From Entrophospora sp. SA101 (Eukaryota > Glomeromycota > Glomeromycetes > Entrophosporales > Entrophosporaceae), in assembly GCA_958430865.1 (NCBI GenBank), contig CAUDNR010000534.1:1-27211 (forward strand): DNA of 27,211 bases, read 5' to 3'. The notes beneath the pieces were generated by a model. That model searched no databases and was not told where the DNA came from. It saw only the letters and a program-made list of their open reading frames with translations. The translations under genes were made by a program, and so were the position numbers. Below are positions 19,932 through 27,211 of the stretch, one piece after another. Numbering within the stretch: the first letter of the stretch is position 1; each line of letters opens with the position of its first letter.

Positions 19932-21338
19932 ATGGGTGTAAAGAGTTCTAAAACCTCGGCATCAACAAGGGCAGCTCCAATCGTTAACAGTAACAAAGCT
20001 GATAATAATAAACTAAAAAAATACATTAATATACGTAACTCTGTACTTTTTTCCTTTGACGGTAATAACTATTACAACAATGTTTCTGCCAACATACAAG
20101 AAACATGGAGATTTACCGGAGGGGGTAAAAGAATTCATAACATTAAAAATTTAAAAATATTACCAAATCAGCAACAACACTATCAAAACCTATATCAAGA
20201 ACAACTTCATCAAAGAAAATTAATTAGAGAAGAAATTGAAAGACTGCAACGTCAAAATAACTTGTATAAAAGAATTTGGCAAAATGCTTTCTCTTCTCCC
20301 GTAGAAGAATTATTAAAAAGTGATGAAGGAATCAGAGTTCTCGAAGTTGGGTACGTCGGAAGAAGAGAAATTGTTACAAATAAATAATAATGGTTTTATT
20401 ATTATTTGTTGGAATTTAAATTAACCTTCTTTTTTTTATTTTTTTTTTAAAAATCTAGTTGCGGACCCGGATCTTGGATTACTGAAATGTCTGAAACTTA
20501 TTCTACTTCATCATTTACTGGGGTAGATTTTTCGCCAATGATATTTCCCGAAGAAAAGAAACCCGACAATGTTAAATTCATACAAGCAAATATTTTAGAT
20601 GGTTTACCATTTTTAGATGACACTTTTGATTTTGTTAATATGAGGTTAATGGTTACAGCTTTCACCGCTACTGAATGGGAAGAAAAGGTTATACCCGAAT
20701 TGGTGAGGGTGACAAGACAAGGTGGTTATATTGAACTGATGGAAAGTGATATTCAATATTCAAATGAAGGTCCAATAGCTCAAAGATTAACAGATGCATG
20801 TATGTATGATTTTATTATTATTAAAACAGTTTAATTTATTATTAATAATGAATATTAAATAATAACACCGTTTATCTTTTTATTATATAATTTTAGTATT
20901 GCCGTTTATGAAATCTAAAGGAGTAATTGCTCCAATAAATACTTATGTTCTACAATCACTCTTATCAAATACTCAATTAGCCAAAGATATTAAAACTGAA
21001 GAAAAGTCTTGTTTCCTTGGTAAATGGGCTGGTGAACTTGGTGAACTGGTAAGTACAATAAATTATATATATATAATTTATTGTACGCATCTAACAATGT
21101 TATTTACTTATTTATTATTTAGGCTGTTGACGACATCACAAAAGGCTGGAATGCTGTTAAATTGCCAATGTCTACTTTGATGAGGATTAAATCTCATGAT
21201 TATGATGACATTGTAAATAATTTCGGAAAAGAAGTTGAACAATACAAAACTTATTTTAAAACTTGGAGATTCTCTATTCAAAAAGTCTCAGCTGCTCGCT
21301 CCTCTTCCATAACCACTCCTTCCCCATGGCAAAATTAA
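19932..21338 (+). CDS. Class I SAM-dependent methyltransferase with myristoylation-like N-terminus, four exons
   Basis: Exons 19932-20350, 20459-20799, 20897-21048 and 21123-21338 join to 375 residues. The S-adenosylmethionine site is RVLEVGCGPGSW (about 135-146, motif I, split by intron 1), followed by GVDFSPM (motif II, ending strand 2), ANILDGLPFLDDTFDFVNMR (post II/motif III region) and PELVRVTRQGGYIELME (motif IV/V). This fits the Methyltransf_11/25 type. The substrate cannot be deduced. The start MGVKSSKTSAS fits the N-myristoylation pattern: Gly2, Ser at position 6, basic residue after. A basic, Gln-rich, probably coiled helical segment (about 75-115) lies between it and the catalytic domain. 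I infer that the protein could be membrane-attached. This start is supported by that motif and by stops upstream. Confidence 0.88.
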
Positions 21339-22327
21339 TCATCATTTAATAATAATAATCAACGATCAATATTAATATTTCATCTATCATCATTATCATC
21401 AACACAATAATCACTATTCATTTATAAACGTATACGGCATCAATTATTCATGTCACTAAAATCATCTCACTCATCCAACTTGATTATCATCATATCTCAA
21501 TTCATCAATCATCATCTTATCGCATTTCACTCAATCCCTTATTCACACTTTACTAATTTTTTAAATCCCATTCATTTATTAATTTATTTATTTAATTTTA
21601 ATTTTTATTTTGTTTTATATAAATTATTTGTAAAAATCAGTTTTTGTGTGATTATAATAATAATATATATAACATTGATATATTATTATAAAAAGACTTC
21701 AATCAGTTTATTAAATTAATATTGAAAAGAAGAATTCTTTATGTAACATAGTCATTTTTTATTTTTATTTATTTATAATATAATATAATATAATACAATA
21801 TAATAATATAATATAATATTTATTTATTTTAATATATATATATCTAATTAGCAAAAATAAAAAATTAATAATTATTCTTATTATACGCTCCTCGCAAAGT
21901 TTCCAAGTTTGTAATAAAAAATGTTCAATTCTGCGGCCCAATGAAATTTGTTTAAAATTAAATTAATAATTACAAGTGTTATTTTGCTAATATAATTGTG
22001 GCTTTATTAGAAAAATAATAATAACTGGAATTGTTGAAGGATCAAATGGTACTTTGTCCATTTCATATGAAATATACTACTGTTCCAAACTCAACTTGTC
22101 TTTTATTACTGTTTAATCCTTTCTTGAATGTTCATTGTGTCATGTCTATTGCAATGTTCATGATGATTATGCAATGCATTTGATAATCTCATCGCCCAAG
22201 TAATAATAACACTAAGACCATGCAGAGATGAAACTTTTAAGGAGCCAAAATAAATAAATAATTAAAATAATTAACTAATTCCGTTCCAAAAATTTCATTT
22301 TTACAAGTTTGTAGAATTCCTTAAAAA
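21339..22327. other. 3' flank of methyltransferase and gene-free spacer
   Basis: An 89-codon frame at 21450-21719 is low-complexity Ile/Leu/Phe/Ser and is treated as 3' flank, rich in ATCATC. No gene is visible. The segment 22197-22246 resembles 24283-24330 and seems to belong to the duplicated relic described nearby. Confidence 0.4.
21775..21820. repeat. TATAA-type short tandem repeat
   Basis: About nine TATAA units with a few variants (TACAA, TAATAA). Confidence 0.75.
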
Positions 22328-22856
22328 TCATTCCCAAAAAAATAACTTGATGTTCTTTGACGATGGTAAATCAGATGGTGGTGATTGAGTTGACGATCGA
22401 TTATTATTTTGAGTTGGTGAAGTTTCTTCTACAGGCGCAGGATAATACCCATGTTTAACGCCAATCCTGATCATTTAAGTCTTCCTACTGTCAACATGCA
22501 ATTGCAAACCAGTGACCCCTCATAGCCATAGATTTTTTTCCAGAGGTGAGATATTGGAAAGCTTTGGACAAGTGAGAGGCTTAACAGTCTCTTTGACAAC
22601 AACGCAATTAATAAATTCCAGGGCAGTGCTCCCCCGAAAATTTAATTGCATCATCCATCATATCAAGTAAGATTATCTTATGTACACGAGGAAGATGAGG
22701 ATGATCACAATGGTTTAAATATTTGAGCCCCAAGTAACTTCAACATCTATAGATATCCGATAATCAAATGTTGCATATTGAGTTGAGCCCAGTTTTCTTT
22801 CCATGAGAGAGAGATCTTCAACAGTCACGTTTCTTTTCTTACCTCTGACATTTCTT
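22328..22856 (-). pseudogene. Unrecognised decayed gene, copy A
   Basis: On the minus strand, protein-like segments follow each other in different frames. First is RNVRGKKRNVTVEDLSLMER then FDYRISIDVEVTWGSN. After a shift comes GLKYLNHCDHPHLPRVHKII and LLDMMDDAIKFSGEHCPGIY with a stop. A further frame reads STALEFINCVVVKETV and PLTCPKLSNISPLEKN. The last is MIRIGVKHGYYPAPVEETSP through SSTQSPPSDLPSSKN to LFFWE and TGA (22330-22328). At least three frame changes and internal stops, with no intron signals at the breaks, mark it as a pseudogene. The family is unknown to me. Confidence 0.5.
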
Positions 22857-22996
22857 ATGATTATTTAATATTAATAATGACAATGTAAAGCAAGTATATC
22901 AATCCCCCGGCTTTAAAAGGGCTAAATAAACCACCTGATTGGTCTGAGCCCATTTGTTATTGTGATAAAAGAATCTTATATAATTGCCTGTCACAC

Positions 22997-23005
22997 TATA
23001 TAAAG
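22997..23005 (+). promoter_or_regulatory. TATA-like box in a GC-richer promoter-like block
   Basis: TATATAAAG is followed by GTGGACTTTCACTC and a GGAGGGGAGGCGCG stretch, unusual for the region. An ATG at 23119 opens 18 codons (MFVYTIATVLMYGSLLFE) that end at a GTAATT donor-like site (23173). The peptide is hydrophobic like the start of a signal peptide, but no second exon was found. Confidence 0.3.
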
Positions 23006-23273
23006 TGGACTTTCACTCAATATAAAAAAAGGAGGGGAGGCGCGTATATGTATCATCACTAAATTAATAGTTACGCGCACAAAAAATAAATATTATTAAA
23101 CGTTTTATTTTCATTCTCATGTTCGTATATACTATTGCTACCGTTTTAATGTATGGATCGCTTCTATTCGAGGTAATTATCATAAATGTTATATTTTTGT
23201 ACGTGAAAATCAAATTTGCGCCAATTTGAAATTTAATATTAAAATTCTGATTGGCTAATTTTGAATTTCACAC

Positions 23274-23301
23274 GCGTGAATTTCAGATCCCAAATTCACG
23301 C
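23274..23301. repeat. Perfect 10-bp hairpin
   Basis: GCGTGAATTT (23274-23283) and AAATTCACGC (23292-23301) are exact inverted copies around an 8-nt loop. A related GAATTTCACACGCG precedes it, so alternative pairings are possible. Confidence 0.6.
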
Positions 23302-23736
23302 ACAACATTTTGATGAATTATATATGATAAATGAATGGTAAAATGATAATATCTATTAACTAGAAATTTTTAATGATAGATTCGTTGGCAGATTTTTTTT
23401 TTCTGCCGCAGAAATTCACCGCCTTAGAGGTCGCACCCAATGAATAATATTCGGTGAATATCCAATGAATATTTGGTTAATCGGAACTTTGTTTTTTCAT
23501 TAATTTAAAAATGAATATTCAATGAATTAATTGTCAAATAAATTCACATTTAATTAAATTTAAAATGGAAGACTGTATGTACCAGGAAATTTATCCGCTA
23601 AATCGAGATATAATTAAATCATGTAATATGTTACACTAAAATATTATAATAATAAAAAATCGTTTTAAAATGTTAACAATAATCTTCTATCCTTGTTTGT
23701 ATTTGATGAGGATTTTTATAAGACGAAACATAATAC

Positions 23737-23806
23737 ACATGTAAACTTGATAAGTCGGACACAGCAATCAATTGTCTAAATGCTTGATAATATAAATAAA
23801 TGAACG
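23737..23806. mobile_element. MITE copy 2, right end decayed
   Basis: The sequence follows copy 1 (6887-6980) closely from the left terminal repeat (AAACTTGATAAGTCGGAC) through CAGCAATCAATTGTCTAAA and TAATATAAATAAATG. The right inverted repeat is no longer recognisable. Its left end matches the right-end repeat of copy 1 better than copy 1's own left end does, so it helps define the family's original ends. Confidence 0.65.
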
Positions 23807-23860
23807 AATTAACTTAATTGTAATACTAATTTTAAATGGAATAACAGGTGGTTTTGTGGG

Positions 23861-23962
23861 CCTATGAATTATGCGTGCAAAATTTCCTATATCTTCTTTT
23901 TCTATAATAATAATAAAGAAGAAAATCAGGAAACACGAAATTTTGCATGCATATTCTACAGG
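23861..23962. repeat. 102-bp hairpin element related to the Tc1 ends
   Basis: Arms 23861-23885 and 23938-23962 are inverted copies (20 of 25 matches), with an inner perfect TCTTCTTT/AAAGAAGA pair. The 21 nt at 23937-23957 are the exact reverse complement of 7311-7331 in the left arm of the Tc1 element. Confidence 0.55.
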
Positions 23963-24282
23963 ACCTAGCTACAAGCTATGTATACTTATTATTTTATGTG
24001 TTTTCATGTAATTGATTCTCCAAAATTTTGCTGTACCATTTAATCTAATAAAATCTATTTGAATCTACTAAAACAATTAAACAAAGGATAAATTTATTAT
24101 TTATCAAAAAAGAAATTAAAGTATATAAATATGATTGATTTTGGACTCACCAGTAAAAAAAAGAACCAATAAATTATATATAAGCAAAGAAAAATGGGTC
24201 CCTAAACTAGCACAAAAGATTTAAATCATGATTATTATTCAATATGTTTGATGTTATAATTGACATAACAAACAATTGCACC

Positions 24283-24599
24283 ACTCAGGTAGTAATAATA
24301 CCAAGGTCACGCAAAAATGAAACTTTAATAATTCATATCTACCCAGATATCTGGGATTCACAAGAATAAATATTATAATTCCTTATGAATAATAAATCTG
24401 ATGTTGATCACAGGGTGTCAGATTTAATTAAAATTTCTTATTACAAACATGCATTAGGGTGCTTTCACATGCCCCATATTCATGGAACATTTTCCACAGG
24501 TGGGCCATGTACATGTTGGAAGGCTTTGGACAAAACTTTCCCCTCAGACCAGGCTGGCTGTTACCATATGAACATTTATCATCGATGATAGCTGGTACT
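24283..24599 (-). pseudogene. Unrecognised decayed gene, copy B
   Basis: This is a second, shorter relic related to 22328-22856. The minus strand reads PKPSNMYMAHLWKMFHEYGA, corresponding to the CPKLSNISPLEKNLW region of copy A. The stretch 24283-24330 (AGTAATAATACCAAGG...GAAACTTTAAT) parallels 22200-22246. The distance between these anchors is about 230 bases here and 350 in copy A, so about 120 bases have been lost or gained. The plus-strand 67-codon frame at 24385-24588 is an antisense shadow. Confidence 0.4.
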
Positions 24600-24735
24600 T
24601 GACTAGGTTCTTGTTCTTTATAATATTGGAATATTTAAATTGTGCCAATGTTTATTAATTAATGATGAATATAGCGTGTGAAATTCGATTTAATCACATT
24701 TCCAATTGAAAATATCCATGTGATAATGCAAAATA

Positions 24736-24743
24736 TATAAATA
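24736..24743 (+). promoter_or_regulatory. Probable TATA box of the AP-4 epsilon gene
   Basis: TATAAATA lies 67 bases upstream of the ATG at 24803 and is followed by ACTCGACA and pyrimidine-rich TTTTCTTCATTCG, a plausible start region. Confidence 0.45.
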
Positions 24744-24802
24744 CTCGACAAAAAATTATTAGATTTTCTTCATTCGTATTATTTCAAGAAATTTGATATA
24801 AC

Positions 24803-27211
24803 ATGTCTTCACAAATTCCAACTTTACTCAACCCATCTTTTTTGACATCTGGTTTAAGTACTGGCTGCTTTAATTTTGTAAATAAAATTGCAGAGGCTAG
24901 AAGTAAACAGGTTTGTTCGATAGATAAATATTATTGAAAATAAATCTTTTTTTTTTTATTAACGATTAATTAATTACTCACTTTTATTGCTTACCAAATG
25001 GTTGGACGAATTATTAATAATTGATGATAAATAAAGGAAGAAGATCAAATTGTTGCCCAAGAAATAGATGGGTTAAAAAGTAAATTGAATCTGCCAGAGA
25101 TTTCATCGGTAATAATAATTTAGAATAATAGATTTTTTTTTAGAGAATCTAAATAATTATTTGAATATTCTTTTTTTCTTATATATCTTTTTTTTTAAAA
25201 ATTTTTCTAAAGACTAAAATCAAAGATTATATAATTAGATTGATTTATTGTGATATGTTGGGACATAATGTAGATTTTGGACACATTCATGCAGTGAAAT
25301 TGGCTCAAAGTGCTAAAACTTTGTGGGATAAAAGAACAGGTTTTTAATATTTATTCATTCATCGATCATTCAATTGCACGAATAATAGATTAATAAAATA
25401 ATATACTGATTGAGTATATATTTTTTTATAGGATACTTGGCATGTTCTTTATTTTTACATGAAACTCACGAACTAAGTATAATGTTGATCAATACAATAT
25501 TGAAGGTTAAAAATCTAATTATTTAAATAATCGGATATATCCATTATTGATTATTTTCCATCACAGTAATAATTAGCTATTTATTTTTTAGGATCTTCAA
25601 AGTAATGACCATCTTGAAATTTGTGCAGCATTGACAGCACTTTGTCATTTATTGAATCCTGATATGAAACCAGCAGTAATTGGAATTGTAGAAGATAAAT
25701 TAAATCATCCAAAGTAAAAAAAAAGTTGGATCAAAATCATTTATATTTTTTTGATTTATAACTTTTCATTATTATTATTACAAGTAATTATTAACTCATA
25801 AATTTTGTTAATATTTTCATCATCATTGAAAGAGAAATTATACGTAAAAAAGCAATTATGGTATTTCATAAATTATTTCAAGACGATCCTGACATGATGG
25901 TTACATATCCAAATCTAGAAGTTAAATTTCGCCAATTATTGACGAGAAAAGATCCACATACGTTGAATGCTCTATTATGTCTTTATGCAGATTTTGTAAA
26001 GGTAAAAAAATAATATTAATGAAATCAATAAAAATAATATTAATCAAATCAATATATATATATATTTCTTTTTTTATAGGCAAACCCTGCAAGTTTTAAG
26101 GATTTGGTTCCAATTCTTATAAATGTTTTAGAACAAGTGTTGGATAGATGGTTGCCTAGAACTTATGACTTTCACGGAGTTCCAGCTCCTTGGATTCAAA
26201 TTAAAACATTAGAAATTATGGGAATGCTTGCGAAAGATGATGAAGAGTAATAATAATAATACTAATATTAACAATAGTCATTTATTTAATACATAATTTT
26301 AGTAACAATCTGTTTTTTCTTTTGAAGTGTTAGTACAGAAGTCGGACCAATTATAATTCATACATTAAAAAAAGCTGAAAATGGAGTTGACGCAGCTTAT
26401 GGTAAATTTTTTGATTACAATAATTTATGTCAATTCTTATTATATAATATTTTTCATCTTAATTTAATTTTTTTTAAAATAATAAGCAATAATTTATGAA
26501 TGCATTCGTACTTTATCACAACTTCACCCAAAGGTTTTGTCATCAATTATTCACAAATCATCAACATCATCGTTAACAGCATCAATGTCGTTACCAGCAA
26601 CAACAACAACAACAAAGCCGGATAATAATTTTTCGCCATTTAATGCAATTGCACGTTTTCTGAGTTCAAATAATCATAATTTAAAATATCTTGGTTTAGA
26701 AGCTTTGTATACGATGGATCCAATATGGTGGGTTGAGAATGATTGGTGGACAGAAGAAAAGATGAGGATATTGGTGGATTGTTTAGAGGAAAAAGATGAA
26801 ACATTGAAGAAAAAGGTTTGGTAAAGTTTTATTTATTAATTTTTTATATTAATCAATTAACCAATTTATATAATGGCGAGGGAACATGTTTAAATAGCAA
26901 CTTAAATTAATTTTCCTCTCCATTTGTAGACATTAGATTTACTTTATAAAATGGCCAATCCACAAAATGTAGCTGTAGTTGTTGAACATATGTTAGAAGC
27001 CTTACGTACAATATCGTTAATACCCTCAGATGATTTATCAAAGAAATTGTTGGTTAATAGAATTATTGAGATTTCTAAAAAATATCCTTGAATTTACACT
27101 TGAAAAGGTGTCAAATAACCTTGTTAATTTATTTAATTTTATTGTTATTATAACTTAACTTTAATTTCATTTGTATTCTATACATTTGGTACTAATTCAG
27201 AATGGTTGATT
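24803..27211 (+). CDS. AP4E1: AP-4 complex epsilon adaptin, N-terminal half (3' end outside window)
   Basis: Exons 24803-24910, 25037-25108, 25213-25339, 25432-25505, 25592-25713, 25833-26001, 26080-26246, 26328-26401, 26487-26815, 26930-27081 and 27184-27211 (continuing) encode about 473 residues of the adaptin trunk, an alpha-solenoid. AP-4 is a clathrin-independent coat adaptor at the trans-Golgi network; epsilon is one of its two large subunits. Epsilon, as opposed to gamma, alpha or delta, is indicated by MLGHNVDFGHIHAVK, RTGYLACSLFLHETHEL, AAYAIIYECIRTLS, WLPRTYDFHGVPAPWIQIK and SNNHNLKYLGLEAL. A Ser/Thr/Ala-rich insert (SSTSSLTAS to TTTTTKPDN) interrupts the trunk in exon 9. If the last intron is ignored, a TGA at 27089-27091 would end the protein in mid-trunk; the AT-AC intron removes it. 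Confidence 0.88.
27082..27183 (+). other. Putative U12-type AT-AC intron in the AP-4 epsilon gene
   Basis: The exon ends ...ISK plus two bases (27081) and the intron starts ATATCCTTGA, matching the minor-spliceosome 5' site ATATCCTT base for base. It has a branch-site-like CTTAAC (27154-27159), whose second A lies 25 nt before the 3' end, and it ends TATAC (27183). Joining 27081 to 27184 gives KKFGTNSEWLI, which aligns without gaps with the conserved ..QFAPSNQWFI stretch of AP-4 epsilon. No GT-AG pair gives an open frame here. Confidence 0.82.

Larger units (their letters stand above)
22857..24282. other. Repeat-rich spacer
   Basis: No complete gene is visible. It contains a promoter-like block with a tiny open frame, hairpins, AATGAATATT-type repeats (23437-23530) and a MITE copy, listed separately. 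On the minus strand a CCAATCA box lies at 22937-22943, upstream of relic copy A. Confidence 0.4.

Noticed and set aside
21450..21719. 89-codon hydrophobic frame after the methyltransferase
   Set aside because: Low-complexity Ile/Leu/Phe from ATC/TTA-rich 3' flank; no domain, and the methyltransferase already ends cleanly at 21338.
24385..24588. Plus-strand 67-codon frame with several Cys and His
   Set aside because: It is antisense to relic copy B, whose minus-strand peptide has a parallel in copy A; the Cys/His come from the complement.
1..27211. CRISPR array, operon, phage or viral genes
   Set aside because: No evenly spaced repeats with unique spacers, no overlapping same-strand bacterial-style genes and no viral hallmark proteins; all complete genes are spliced and eukaryotic.

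Overview
The window looks like nuclear DNA of an early-diverging fungus, most probably an arbuscular mycorrhizal fungus of the Rhizophagus type. The grounds are the very AT-rich sequence, short introns (about 40-110 nt) that interrupt every complete gene, an expanded tyrosine-kinase-like (TKL) family with the local signature EWIPI/HKDFHCKN, a DUF4238-like gene, and many decayed DNA transposons. This assignment is inferred from sequence style and protein families; no search was run.

Left part (1-12,600) is repeat-rich. It begins with the 3' part of a DUF4238-like gene (1-672). A short nested-hairpin MITE-like element and a long decayed stretch follow, with a BED-finger relic and a Helitron/Pif1 helicase motif VI relic. 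Next is a complete seven-exon TKL kinase gene (4810-6931) whose tail is built from a tandemly duplicated exon-plus-intron unit and whose last exon runs into a MITE. Then come an internally deleted Tc1/mariner element with terminal inverted repeats of about 185 bp (7207-8020) and a wrecked second kinase (8628-9113). The stretch 9.7-11.9 kb holds three small coding relics of unknown families.

Middle part (12,625-21,338) is conserved and gene-dense. A 13-exon MutL homologue of the human PMS1/yeast Mlh2 type (12,625-16,936, +, 1076 aa) converges with a three-exon atypical 2-Cys peroxiredoxin (17,834-17,154, -, 170 aa). A four-exon SAM-dependent methyltransferase with an N-myristoylation-like start (19,932-21,338, +, 375 aa) lies about 2.1 kb beyond the peroxiredoxin start and is transcribed divergently from it.

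Right part (21,339-27,211) holds two related decayed copies of an unknown minus-strand gene, a second copy of the MITE found at 6.9 kb, a hairpin element sharing 21 nt with the Tc1 ends, and the 5' half of an AP-4 epsilon adaptin gene (24,803 to the window edge). Its tenth intron appears to be a minor-spliceosome (U12-type) AT-AC intron. Reading it as a normal stop would truncate the protein; removing it restores colinearity with AP-4 epsilon.

The genes are independent eukaryotic units: kinase signalling, mismatch repair, peroxide detoxification, methyl transfer and vesicle-coat sorting. No operon, CRISPR array, rRNA or convincing tRNA was seen. All exon boundaries were worked out by hand from splice signals and reading-frame continuity.
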